Both the position numbers and the translations under genes were made by a program. Under the pieces are notes generated by a model. It was not told the DNA's origin, made no database searches, and saw nothing but the letters and a program-made list of their open reading frames with translations. From assembly GCA_963745775.1 (NCBI GenBank), contig CAVUYY010000001.1, forward strand, positions 124,001 through 188,000: DNA of 64,000 bases, in the 5' to 3' direction. Below, piece by piece: positions 47,365-57,237 of this stretch (positions are counted from its first letter, which is position 1; each line of letters starts with the position of its first letter). The stretch comes from Gaiellasilicea sp963745775. Lineage in GTDB: Bacteria; Actinomycetota; Thermoleophilia; Gaiellales; Gaiellaceae.

Positions 47365-48539
47365 CCGAACGGCTCGAGCTCGCGGAGGTAGCGAGCCAGC
47401 AGCGGATCGAGGATCCGCCAGCGCCGCGGACCGTCCTGCACGATCAGCCCGGTCTGCTGAAGGCTCTTGAGCGCCCGGAAGGCCTCGACCGACTTGAGAT
47501 CGTGGTAGGGCGACTCGCCGAGCGCGATCCGGCGGGCGATCAGGAAGGCGTGCCGGTGGCCGAGGCGGATCTGGTCGACCGTCTGCTCGAGGGTCGCGCG
47601 GTCGCCGAGGAGCGCGGAGCGCAGACCCTGCTCGACGAGCGTGGCGCCGATCTGGTGCGTGCCGGTCAGGATCGCCTGCAGGTGCGTCTTCTGCGCCAGG
47701 AGCATCGTCGCGCGGGGATGGCCGCCGCCGAGCTCGATCAGCCGGTCGAGCGCCTCGTCGTTGATCGTGCACGAGTCGACGGCGAAGCGATCCCCGAGCC
47801 CGTCGCGCCACGCGGCTTCCGAGATCGGCCGCAGCTCGTACATCGATCCGAAGTGGCCGAACGCCTGCCGCGCCTGGCCGAAGAGGTCGCGCAGGATGTG
47901 CTCGTAGCTGCCGGCGAAGAGGAAGCTGACGTCGCGCGAGCGCTGGAAGATCGCCCGCATCTGCTTCGTCAGCGCGTCGGGATCCCCATACGGCTTGCGC
48001 GGGTTCGCGACCTCCTGGAACTCGTCGATGAAGAGGATCAGGTGCTTCCCGTCCTTCTCCGCGATCCGCTGGGGAAGCCCGAGCGCGTACTCGAGGTAGC
48101 GCTCGGGGTCGCGCTCGGCGAGACCCGGCTTGAACGCGATCTCCAGCTCGTCGCCGAGCTCGTCCTGTGCCTTGAGCACGACGGTCGTTCCTGCCGCGTC
48201 GGCGACGAGCCTGCCGGCGGAGCGGGCCCGGTGCAGGATCCGGTGGAGGAGCGGTCGGTTCGCGATCGTCGCTCCGACGAGCGCTTCGGCGAGCTGCGCC
48301 GCGTTTGCGATCCGGAAGAGGTCGAGCGCCGCGACGTAGAAGCCGCCCGCCTGCGCGCGTGCGAGCGCCGCCTCGCAGACGCTCGTCTTTCCAGTGCGCC
48401 GCGGGCCGGCGACGACGAGGTTCGCTCCGGCCATCAAGGTGGTCGCGATCTCGCGCACGTCGACGCTCCGGCCGATCAGGAGACTGGCCGGGAGCGGCAG
48501 GTCGGTAGGGAAGAGATCGGCGCTCTGGGCGCGAGCCAT
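47361..48539 (-). CDS. AAA-type ATPase (STAND/archaeal ATPase-like)
   Basis: 392 residues. Walker A VVAGPRRTGKTSVCEAALAR (about residues 43-60), Walker B HLILFIDEFQEVANPRK, sensor-like VSFLFAGSYEHILRDLFGQA and a C-terminal winged-helix-like end TGLIVQDGPRRWRILDPLLA. This type (archaeal ATPase/DUF234-like) is often a lone gene with unknown partner. Stop overlaps that of the TauE gene. Confidence 0.88.
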   Translation of the reverse strand: MARAQSADLFPTDLPLPASLLIGRSVDVREIATTLMAGANLVVAGPRRTGKTSVCEAALARAQAGGFYVAALDLFRIANAAQLAEALVGATIANRPLLHRILHRARSAGRLVADAAGTTVVLKAQDELGDELEIAFKPGLAERDPERYLEYALGLPQRIAEKDGKHLILFIDEFQEVANPRKPYGDPDALTKQMRAIFQRSRDVSFLFAGSYEHILRDLFGQARQAFGHFGSMYELRPISEAAWRDGLGDRFAVDSCTINDEALDRLIELGGGHPRATMLLAQKTHLQAILTGTHQIGATLVEQGLRSALLGDRATLEQTVDQIRLGHRHAFLIARRIALGESPYHDLKSVEAFRALKSLQQTGLIVQDGPRRWRILDPLLARYLRELEPFG

Positions 48540-48564
48540 CCGCTGATCATACTGCGCGATGGAG

Positions 48565-48623
48565 TAGCTTCTCGCTGCAGAGAACGTAGCTTCGATAGTA
48601 CAAGTTATGTAGTAAAAAGCTAC
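48565..48623. promoter_or_regulatory. A/T-rich intergenic inverted repeats
   Basis: GTAGCTT (48586-48592) and AAGCTAC (48617-48623) are inverted, with another TAGCTT at 48565-48570. The region between is strikingly A/T-rich for this genome. It lies between divergent genes and may be an operator. Confidence 0.4.
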
Positions 48624-48646
48624 TGAACGTGATCGGAAGGAAGCTC

Positions 48647-48652
48647 TAGACT
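48647..48652 (+). promoter_or_regulatory. -10 box TAGACT, probable leaderless start
   Basis: TAGACT is 7 bases before the GTG at 48660, with no ribosome site. Confidence 0.5.
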
Positions 48653-48659
48653 AGGGCGC

Positions 48660-49595
48660 GTGGCCCGACTCGCCTCGATGGTGCTCGTGGTCGCGCTGCT
48701 CGCGGCAACCGCAACGGCCTTCGCGCTCACCGAGGGGCTGAAGCTCGAGCCGAGCCCGATTCTCGGCACCGCCGTGGACAAGGTCTTCTCGCCCGTGTGT
48801 GGTTGCCCGTCCGAGGAGGCCAGGATCTCGTTCCGGCTGCGGGAAGCGGACATCCTGGACGTTGCGCTCATCGACTCTGACGGGACGGTCGTCGCCCGAC
48901 CCGTTCAGGGAGAGCGATTCGAGCGCGGGCGGGTCGTGATCCGCTGGGACGGGCTCGACGCCGACGGGAAGCCCCTGCCCGAGGCCGAATACCGCCCGCG
49001 CGTCCACTTGCGGGAGGAACGGCGCACGATCGTGCTCCCGAACCCGATCGAGATCGACGTGACGCCCCCCGCGGTCGAGTCGCTCCGGCTCTCGCGTCGC
49101 GTGTTCTCTCCTGACGGCGATCGGCGTGCGGATCGCGTGATCCTGAGCTACGAGCTCGACGAGGACGGTCGGGGGCTGCTGTACGTGAACGGTCGCCGCC
49201 GCGGACTGACTCGCTTCCCCCGGCCGAGCGCTCGGATGGTCTGGAACGGCAAGGTGGATGGGAGGGCGCTGCCGGCCGGGATCTATCGGCTGCAGCTCTC
49301 GGCTCAGGATCCCGCAGGAAATCTCGCGACGCGAACGGAGCCGGTCGCCGTTCGAATCCGCTACGTGGCGCTCGGCCGCGATCGCGTCCTCGCGACGGCG
49401 GGAGCCCGATTCGCGATTCGCGTCTCGTCGGACGCGCGGCGCGTGCGCTGGACGCTCGGGCGGCGCAGCGGCTTCGCGCGACCCGGAACCCTGCGGATTC
49501 GAGCGCCGCGCCAGAAGGGCCGGTACACCCTGCGGGTGTCCGCGAACGGTCACACGGCGCGGGCGGCAATCTTTGTCCGAGAGCCACTGCGGTGA
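48660..49595 (+). CDS. secreted protein with FlgD-like Ig domains
   Basis: 311 residues. Signal-like N-terminus LASMVLVVALLAATATAFAL. FlgD-Ig-type segments appear twice: VVIRWDGLDADGKPLPEAEY and ARMVWNGKVDGRALPAGIYR with LQLSAQDPAGN. VFSPVCGCPSEEARISFRLR holds two cysteines. Such proteins sit at the surface and often in glycan loci. Overlaps the O-antigen ligase-like gene by 4 bases. Confidence 0.83.
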   Translation: MARLASMVLVVALLAATATAFALTEGLKLEPSPILGTAVDKVFSPVCGCPSEEARISFRLREADILDVALIDSDGTVVARPVQGERFERGRVVIRWDGLDADGKPLPEAEYRPRVHLREERRTIVLPNPIEIDVTPPAVESLRLSRRVFSPDGDRRADRVILSYELDEDGRGLLYVNGRRRGLTRFPRPSARMVWNGKVDGRALPAGIYRLQLSAQDPAGNLATRTEPVAVRIRYVALGRDRVLATAGARFAIRVSSDARRVRWTLGRRSGFARPGTLRIRAPRQKGRYTLRVSANGHTARAAIFVREPLR

Positions 49596-51034
49596 GCGAG
49601 CTCGCCCGGATCGCGGGAACGGTCGGCTGTCTCGGGCTCGCGCTGCTCGTCCTCGCCCCGCGGCGGGAGTTGCGGCTCGCCGGCCTCGGCGCCTGGGCGT
49701 TCGGGATCGCCGGACTGGCGCTCTATCTCGCGCCGGAGGGCCGAACCGGGCTGCTGCTGGCGGCCGCGGTGGGCGGCGTGGTCCTGGGCGTCGCCGGCGC
49801 CGCCGTGCTCCTGCGCTGGCCGTGGGTGCTGCCGCTCGCGACGCTCGCGTGCGTTCCGATCCGGATCCCGCTCGAGCTCGGCGGTGAAGAGGCGAACCTG
49901 CTTCTGCCGCTCTACGCGGTGATCGGCTCGCTGGCACTGGCGCTCGGCTGGGAGTTGGTGCGCGGCGACGAGCGCTCGCGCGAGCTCGGGCCTCTGGCGC
50001 TGCCGCTCGCGGCGCTCGCCGCCTGGACAGGGCTTTCGCTCCTCTGGAGCGACGATCTCCGGCAGGGGGCGATCTTCCTGCTCGCGTTCGCGCTTCCATT
50101 CGGGCTGCTCGCGATCGGCTTCGCGCGGCTCCCGTGGAGCCGCAGGGGGCTGGTCGCGCTCTACGTCGGCTTGCTCGCGACGGCGCTCGTCTATGCCGGG
50201 ATCGGGCTCTTCCAGTGGGCGACGCGCGACGTCTTCTGGAACCCGACCGTGATCGTCGGGAACGCCTATGCGCCCTTCTACCGGGTCAACTCGGTCTTCT
50301 ACGACCCGTCGATCTACGGGCGCTACCTCGTCGTCGCGATCCTGGCGACGCTCGGATTCGTGCTGCTCGAGCTGCGCCCGCGCCTACTCGTGGGCGCGTT
50401 TGCGGCGATCGCGGCGATCTGGGTCGGGCTCCTCTTCTCGTTCTCCCAGTCGAGCTTCGCCGCGCTCGTCGCGGGCGTGCTGGCGGCTGCGACGGTGGTG
50501 TGGCGCTGGCGGGCCGCTGCCGCCGTCGGTCTCGTCGCGGTCGTCCTCCTCAGCGTCGGCTTCGCGACCCCGCAGGTGCGGGCGAAGCTGCTGCAGGAGT
50601 CGCGGGCGGGACTCAACAACGCGACGAGCGGCCGAGCGAACCTCGTCACGAACGGGATCGGGATCGCTGCCGACCATCCAGTCCTGGGAGTGGGAGTCGG
50701 GAGCTTCAAGCGCGCGTACGCCGACCGCACGGGGCTGAAAGGACGCGAGCCGCGCAAGGCGGCGTCGCACTCGACTCCGGTGACGGTTGCCGCGGAGACG
50801 GGGCTTCCGGGGCTGCTACTCCTCGGCTGGCTCGGCGTTGCCGCGCTCGGCGCGGCGCTCCTGGGCGCGCATCGAAGCGATGCCGGTCGCGCCGCGCTCG
50901 CCGTGGGGCTTACGCTTGGCGCGATCGCCGTGCACAGCTTCTTCTACAACGCGCTCTTCGAGGACCCGATGACGTGGGGTCTGCTCGGTCTCGTCGCGCT
51001 GACGTTCGCGCGCCGTCAGGAGGGACGCGCTTGA
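49592..51034 (+). CDS. O-antigen ligase/polymerase-like membrane protein (Wzy_C)
   Basis: 480 residues with about twelve hydrophobic spans. The large loop after VLLSVGFATPQVRAKLLQES and the conserved GIGIAADHPVLGVGVGSFKR and SHSTPVTVAAETGLPGLLLL segments identify the Wzy_C/O-antigen ligase family, which joins or polymerises surface polysaccharide. Coupled by TTGA overlap to the PIG-L gene. Confidence 0.9.
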   Translation: MSELARIAGTVGCLGLALLVLAPRRELRLAGLGAWAFGIAGLALYLAPEGRTGLLLAAAVGGVVLGVAGAAVLLRWPWVLPLATLACVPIRIPLELGGEEANLLLPLYAVIGSLALALGWELVRGDERSRELGPLALPLAALAAWTGLSLLWSDDLRQGAIFLLAFALPFGLLAIGFARLPWSRRGLVALYVGLLATALVYAGIGLFQWATRDVFWNPTVIVGNAYAPFYRVNSVFYDPSIYGRYLVVAILATLGFVLLELRPRLLVGAFAAIAAIWVGLLFSFSQSSFAALVAGVLAAATVVWRWRAAAAVGLVAVVLLSVGFATPQVRAKLLQESRAGLNNATSGRANLVTNGIGIAADHPVLGVGVGSFKRAYADRTGLKGREPRKAASHSTPVTVAAETGLPGLLLLGWLGVAALGAALLGAHRSDAGRAALAVGLTLGAIAVHSFFYNALFEDPMTWGLLGLVALTFARRQEGRA

Positions 51035-51666
51035 TCGAGGGCTGGAAGCGCGTGCTCGTGCTCGCGCCGCATACCGACGACGGCGAGTTCGGCTGCGGCG
51101 GCACGATGGCGCGGCTCGTCGAGGCGGGGGTCGAGGTGCACTACGTCGCGTTCTCGATCGCGACCCGCTCGCTCCCGGAGGGTTTCGAGCCCGACACGCT
51201 CGCGCGCGAGGTGCGCGAGGCGACGACCGAGCTCGGGCTTCCGGAGACGCAGCTCCGCGTTCACGACTTCGACGTCCGCACGTTCCCGGAACGGCGGCAG
51301 GACATCCTCGAGCTGCTGGTCGGCCTGTGGGAGGAGTTGCGACCGGACGCCGTCTTCCAGCCGTCGCACCACGACGTCCACCAGGATCACCAGACGATCG
51401 CGCAGGAGGGACTGCGCGCGTTCAAGCGGACGACGGTGCTCGGCTACGAGATCCCGTGGAACAACTTCGACTTCTCCTACGGCGCGTACATCGCGCTCGA
51501 GAAGGCGCATATCGAGCGCAAGGTGGCGGCGCTGGAGCGCTACGCGTCGCAGCAACATCGGCGCTACGCGAACGCCGAGTACGTCTGGAACCTGGCGCGC
51601 GTGCACGGGATCAACGTGAATCGGGAGTACGCCGAGGTCTTCCAGGTGTATCGGATCGTCGCCTAG
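51031..51666 (+). CDS. PIG-L family deacetylase
   Basis: 211 residues from a TTG (AGGAGGG in front). The zinc site is visible: VLVLAPHTDDGEFGCGGTMA (AHPDDE variant APHTDDGE), and PDAVFQPSHHDVHQDHQTIA (HxDH). Family members remove N-acetyl from GlcNAc derivatives, in agreement with the polysaccharide context. Most of the longer frame upstream is not homologous. Confidence 0.9.
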   Translation: MIEGWKRVLVLAPHTDDGEFGCGGTMARLVEAGVEVHYVAFSIATRSLPEGFEPDTLAREVREATTELGLPETQLRVHDFDVRTFPERRQDILELLVGLWEELRPDAVFQPSHHDVHQDHQTIAQEGLRAFKRTTVLGYEIPWNNFDFSYGAYIALEKAHIERKVAALERYASQQHRRYANAEYVWNLARVHGINVNREYAEVFQVYRIVA

Positions 51667-51706
51667 CGGCGGCGGTGGCGGCGCGCGCGTCGTCGTTGTT
51701 GCGGGC

Positions 51707-51724
51707 CTGAAACCAGCCTGAAAC
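51707..51724 (+). promoter_or_regulatory. SARP-type direct repeat, site A
   Basis: CTGAAAC (51707-51713) and CTGAAAC (51718-51724) start 11 bases apart, preceded by TTGCGGGC. It lies about 76 bases before the start of the kinase-WD40 gene. Confidence 0.65.
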
Positions 51725-51799
51725 GGGAGGGCTGTACAGGTTCCTCCAGCCGTCCTATCGTTGCGGAGGACGGGGGGGCTCCGCCAGCAAGGAGCGCAC

Positions 51800-54700
51800 G
51801 TGCACGTGAGCGACGACCCGCGGGTCGGCACCGAGCTCGCCGGCTACCGGATCGAGTCGCTGCTCGGGCTTCGGTGGGATGAGCGTCGTCTACCTGGCCG
51901 AGGATCTGCGGCTGAAGCGGAAGGTCGCGCTCAAGCTGCTCGCTGCCGGCCTCGCCGAGGACGAGTCGTTCCGCGAGCGCTTCCTGCGCGAGTCGGAGCT
52001 GGCCGCGTCGATCGACCATCCGAACATCGTCCCGATCTACGAGGCCGGGACGACCGAGGATCGCCTTTTCATCGCCATGCGCTACGTCGAGGGACAGCGA
52101 CCTCGGAGGAGCGGCTGCAAGCGCGGCCGCCTGGACCCGGCGGACGCGATCGGCATCCTCGCCCAGGTCGCGAGCGCCCTCGATGCGGCCCACGCACGCG
52201 GCCTCGTGCATCGCGACGTGAAGCCCTCGAACGTGCTGCTCGACACGGGCGCCCGCCCCGACGGCTCCGACCACGTCTACCTGGCGGACTTCGGCCTCAC
52301 GAAGCGGGTCTCCGAGGAGGCCGGAATCGGCGACGACGGCCACCTCATGGGCACCATCGACTACGTCGCCCCCGAGCAGATCGCCGGTGAGGAGATCGAC
52401 GGGCGGGCGGACGTCTACTCGCTCGGCTGCGTGCTCTACGAGTGTCTCGTCGGGCAGCCGCCGTTCCGGCGTGACTCGGACCTCGCGGTGGTGTTCGCGC
52501 ACCTCGAAACGGAGGCGCCGCGCGGCGAGCGCACAACGGCCCGAGTTGCCGGCCGCGCTCGACGCCGTGATCGCCAGGGCGCTGGCGAAGGATCCGGAGC
52601 AGCGCTACCCGAGCTGCCGCGAGCTCGCGCGGGCGGCGCTCGCGGTCGCGGTCGACGAGGCGAGCCGCCTGCTCGTCGACGTCGCCTCCCGCGCCGCCGC
52701 CGGCCGGAGCGACCTGAGCGAGGTCGAGGCCGAGCTGACCGGCAAGGTGATCGACCTCCAGCTGGCGCGCGAGCAGGCGCGGGCCCTCTCGGGCCCAGCC
52801 ACCCCGGCCCGCGTGGCGACCGAGGGGATCTGCCCGTTCAAGGGTCTTGCAAGCTTCGAGCCGGTCGATGCCGACTACTTCTTCGGCCGCGAGCGGCTCG
52901 TCGCCGAGCTCGTCGCCCGCCTCGTCGGCGCCGGCTTTCTCGGCATCGTCGGCCCGTCGGGCAGCGGCAAGTCGTCGGTCCTCCGCGCCGGCCTCCTCTC
53001 CGCCCTCGCCGGAGGAGTTCTGCCCGGCAGCGAGAGCTGGCGGCGTCTGCTGCTGCGTCCCGGCGAGCGGCCGCTCGACGAGCTTCGCCGCGTGCTCGTG
53101 TCGGGAGCGAAGGATCCTCTCGCCGAAGCACTCGACGCGCTGCCCGCCAATGGGCGCCTCCTCCTCGCGGTCGACCAGCTCGAGGAGCTCTTCACGGCCT
53201 GCCGCTCCGAGGCCGAGCGCGCAGCCTTCGCCGACACGCTTGCCCGCGCGGCCGGCGATCCGGGCGGTCGCGCGGTCGTCGTGGTCGCCCTCCGCGCCGA
53301 CTTCTACGGGCGCTTTGCCGCCTACCCGGGGCTTGCCGAGCTGCTGGGCGGAAACCACGTGCTGGTCGGGCCGATGCAGGCCTCGGAGTTGCGGCGCGCC
53401 GTCGAGCTGCCCGCCGGCCGGGTGGGGCTGCGGGTGGATCCGGAGCTGTCCGACGCGCTCGTCGACGACGTCGAGGGCGAGCCGGGAGCGCTGCCGTTGC
53501 TGTCCACCGCGCTGCTCGAGCTCTGGCAGAAGCGGCAGGAGAACACGCTCACCCTAGCCGCCTACCGGGAGTCCGGCGGCGTCCACGGCGCCGTCGCCCG
53601 GCTGGCCGAGGGCACCTATGCCCGGATCCCGGACGAGCGCAAGCCGATCGTGCGCGCCCTCATGTTGCGCCTGGTCGGCGAGGGCGAGGGCGACGCGGTG
53701 GTGCGCCGCCGCGCCCCACTCGCCGAGCTCGATCTGGAGCGCGACGAGGATGGGCCGACGTGCTCACGACACTCGCCGACAGCCGCCTCGTCACGGTGTC
53801 GGAAGGGAGCGTCGAGGTCGCCCACGAGGCCCTGCTGCGCGAATGGCCGCGGCTCCGCGAGTGGATCGAGGAGGACGCCGAAGGACGCCGGCTTCGTCGT
53901 CAGATCACCCAGGCGGCGGCCGAATGGGACGCGGCAGGACGCGATCAGGGCGAGCTCTACCGCGGCGCTCGCCTTTCCGCAGCGCTCGACTGGAGCACGG
54001 ACCACGCCTTCGAGCTGAACGAGCTCGAAGGCTAGTTCGTCACGGAGAGCCGCGAGTCCTCCGAGCAGGAGGCGAAGCGGGCTCGGCGCACGAACCGCCG
54101 CCTTCGCGTCCTGCTCGCCGGGGTCGCGCTCCTGCTCGCGGCGGCCGTCGCCGGCGGGATCTTCGCGGTCGTCCAGCGCGGCGAGGCGCGCGACGCGGAG
54201 ACCGCGCAGCTCGCCCAGCGCCTCGGCGCCCAGGCGCTCGTCGAGGATGACCTCGACCGCTCGCTCCTGCTCGCCCGCCAGGCGGTCGCCATCGACGACT
54301 CGCCGCAGACCCGGAGCTATCTGCTCGAGGCTCTCCTGCGCTCGCCGAAGGCGGACGGGATCATGCACGGCCCGACCGAGTTCCTCCGCGCGATCGCGGT
54401 CAGCCGCGACGGCAGGACGCTCGCGGTTGGCAGCTGGCGCGACGGACTTCTCTTCTTCGACACCCGGACGTACGCTCGGGTCGACCGATCCTCGCCGGTG
54501 ACCGGCTACGTCGAGAGCCTCGCGTACAGCGCGGACGGAGACACGCTTGCGGTCGGCGGTGACGGCTCCATCCGCCTGCTGGACGCGCGCACGTATGAGC
54601 AGCTCGCGGAGACACTCGTGGACGGCCTCGTCACGAGGTTGATCTTCAGCCGAGACGGATCGAGACTCGTTGTCGCGACGAGCGACGAGTTCGTTCCCGA

Positions 54701-56310
54701 GTCGATCAGCATCCGCGACCCTGCCACCCTGGCGCCGATCGGCGCACCGATCGAGCCTGAGGACTATGCCGGCGCCTATCGAGCCCAGCTCTGGGGGGCT
54801 CCCGGCCTCGCGTTGACGCCCGACGGCAGCTCGGTCGTCACCGCCTCGAACGAGGACGAGCTCGTCTGGTGGGACGTCCGGAGCCGTTCCGCGACCAGAC
54901 GCGTGAGGATCGGCACCGGTCACCATGCGCTCGCGGTGAGCTCGGACGGCGACACTGCCGCCGTCGGCGTCGACCGAGGCATCCAGCTGGTCGACACGCG
55001 AAGCGGAGCCGTGCGGTCATCCGCCGGCGTTCTCACCGACGCACCGAACTGGTTGGCATTCAGCTCTGACGGGAGGACCGTCGTGTCGACGGGCCTCGAC
55101 GGAGCCGTGACCCTGTGGGACGTCCGGTCGGCGACGGTCCGCGAGACCCTGCGCGGCCACTCGGCCTCCGCCGCGCAGCCGGAATTCAGCCCCGACGGGA
55201 AGACGCTCTACACGGCGAGCCACGACGGAACGGCGATCGCCTGGCGCATCGCGGGCGACCGCGGGCTCGAGCGGCCGTTCGAGTTCACGCCCGGCCGGGC
55301 GGCCCGGGACTTTCGGCACCCCGGTGCCTACGTCCTCGACGGACGGCTGATCGCCGTCGGCCTCAAGGGACGAGGGATTGGGCTCCGAGACGGCGAGACG
55401 CTGGCCCGAGCCGGCGCGCCCCTGCTGAAGACCGGCGGTGAGGTGAATGCGCTCGCGTCCGATCCGGACGGGCGAATGCTCGCGGCCGGCACCCGAGCCG
55501 GCAAGGTGACGCTCTGGGACGTCGCTTCACGGTCGCTCCGGCTGGGGCCGTTCAGCGTCTCGAAGAAGTCGGTGGAGGGCCTGAGCCTCAGCGCGGATGG
55601 GACGATGCTCGCAACAGCCGGCGCGGACGGCGTGAGGCTCTGGGACGTTGCGACCGGGGCGGCGCGCGGCCGGGTCGGGGACGGCAGCGCCGTCGGCGCC
55701 GTCGCCTTCAGCCCGGCGGCCCCGCTCGTCGCGATCGTGCTCTCCGGGTATCCGCCGGCCGAGCAAGGAGGAAAAGGAGGAGTCGTCGAGGTCTGGAACG
55801 TGACCCGGCGCTCGCTGGTCATGAGGCTGCGACCCGATCTTGCCCCGGACGTAATCGGTTACGCGCTCGCCTTCACCCCGGACGGCCGGGTGCTTGCCAG
55901 CGGCGGGCTCGGCGACCGGTTCGTTCACCTCTGGGACGTCGAGAAGGGAAGGCTGCTCCGCGAGCTCGAGCACAACCTGGCCGGCACGCACTCGCTCGAG
56001 TTCAGACCGGACGGTCGTACCCTGGCGGTCGGGGGGTACGGAGAGCAGTATGCGGCGCTCCTCGACGTCGCGACGGGGGCGCAGCTCGGCCCGAGGCTCA
56101 CGGCCGGCAGAGACAGCCGCGATGGTCGATGTGTCCCCTGACGGGCGCTCCCTGTTGCAGACGCACGGCAACGGGGAGGGGGCTGTCTGGGACATCGATC
56201 CGGAGTCCTGGGCGAGGCGCGCGTGCGCGCTCGCCAACCGCACGCTCACCCGCGAGGAGTGGGAGGAGTTCCTGCCGGGGCGGCCGTACGAGCCGGCGTG
56301 TACGACCTGA
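51800..56310 (+). pseudogene. Ser/Thr kinase - STAND NTPase - membrane span - WD40 propeller, broken by several frameshifts
   Basis: One gene is recoverable across four frameshifts (near 51867, 52525, 53753 and 56120) and one in-frame TAG at 54033. Kinase: GGMSVVYLAEDLRLKRKVAL, HRDVKPSNVLL, ADFGLTK, APEQIAGEE. STAND: FFGRERLVAELVARLVGAGF and GPSGSGKSSVLRAGLLSAL (Walker A), LLLAVDQLEELF (Walker B). Then one membrane span (RVLLAGVALLLAAAVAGGI) and about ten WD40 blades. Start at the GTG at 51800 after AAGGAG. If intact, a transmembrane kinase of about 1500 residues similar in plan to AfsK-type kinases with propellers. Damage may be assembly error or decay. Confidence 0.75.
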
Positions 56311-56392
56311 CCGCGACTGAGAACTCGAGCCAGCATGAGCGAGCACCAACGCGTGCGCGGTCGCCGCCGAGAACCCATGGTCACAGGCTCTT

Positions 56393-57176
56393 CTAGCTCG
56401 GTTTCCGTCCCAAGGCTCGGCACCACGCGAAGGCCGCGTACGCGTCCGGCGCCTTCGACCACTCGAGCCAGGCGCGGCGCATTGCTTCGAGGTCGCTCGC
56501 TGTTGCCAGTCCGTGCTTTCTTGCCGAGCGCCCGTACCAGCCGTCGCTGCAATCTTCCGCTCGCGCCCTGCCGAACGACTTCACGGCTTCGCCGGTGCCG
56601 TAACAGAAGAACGTGGACGTTGCGACGACGCTGTCGAAGGCCGGCGCGCTCGAGGAGGCCACGGAGCTGCCGGCCGCGATAGGGGTCGGCAGCATTCTCG
56701 AGCAGCCACACTCGTTCGCGGATGGCATAGAAGCGTCTGACGAGCTGATCGTTGGGCCCTGCGAGGATCAGGCCTCCGTACTCGACGCAGGCGACGCCGA
56801 GGACGCCGCCCGGCTTAAGGGTTCGTTTGATCTCGATGAGGCCGTCGAGTGGGTGGGCGAGCGTCTCGAGTACCGAGTGGCAAAGACAGGCGTCGAAGTG
56901 ATCGACCGGCAAGTCGAGGGCGTACACGCTGCCAACGCGGAACTCGACATTCTCGATTTGGTGCTGGGCCGCGTAGCGCTGTGCGTCGGCGAATTCCTCC
57001 TCGCTCGGATCGACGCCGACGACGTGACCGACCGTCTCCGCCAGACCGAGCGTGATCGTCCCTTGTCCGCACCCGGCATCGAGAACGCGGAAATCGTCGT
57101 TCAGGTGTGGAAGCAGAAAGTCGGCGTAGTCCGCCGCGCTCCTGGCTTTGAGGGACGCGGCGAAGGCCGTGCTCAC
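56393..57176 (-). CDS. class I SAM methyltransferase (frameshifted)
   Basis: Begins MSTAFAASLKARSAADYADF; motif I RVLDAGCGQGTITLGLAETV, then VVGVDPSEEEFADAQRYAAQ, FDACLCHSVLETLAHPLDGL and LKPGGVLGVACVEYGGLILA. After GLLERAG the frame breaks near 56640; one-base correction continues FDSVVATSTFFCYGTGEAVK and ends FAWCRALGRKPS. Corrected length about 260 residues. UbiE-like type; substrate unknown. Confidence 0.85.
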
Positions 57177-57237
57177 GCTCCGCTCTTCGCGGCCCGGCTC
57201 GCCTCGAGAATGTGGCGCAACCCCATGCTGAGGAGTC

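Noticed and set aside
46450..47811. Long minus-strand ORF over the TauE gene
   Set aside because: Low-complexity R/E/H-rich shadow frame; the TauE/SafE frame has eight spans and a good promoter.
53616..54926. 436-codon minus-strand ORF over the kinase-WD40 gene
   Set aside because: Charged low-complexity shadow; the plus strand shows STAND and WD40 motifs.
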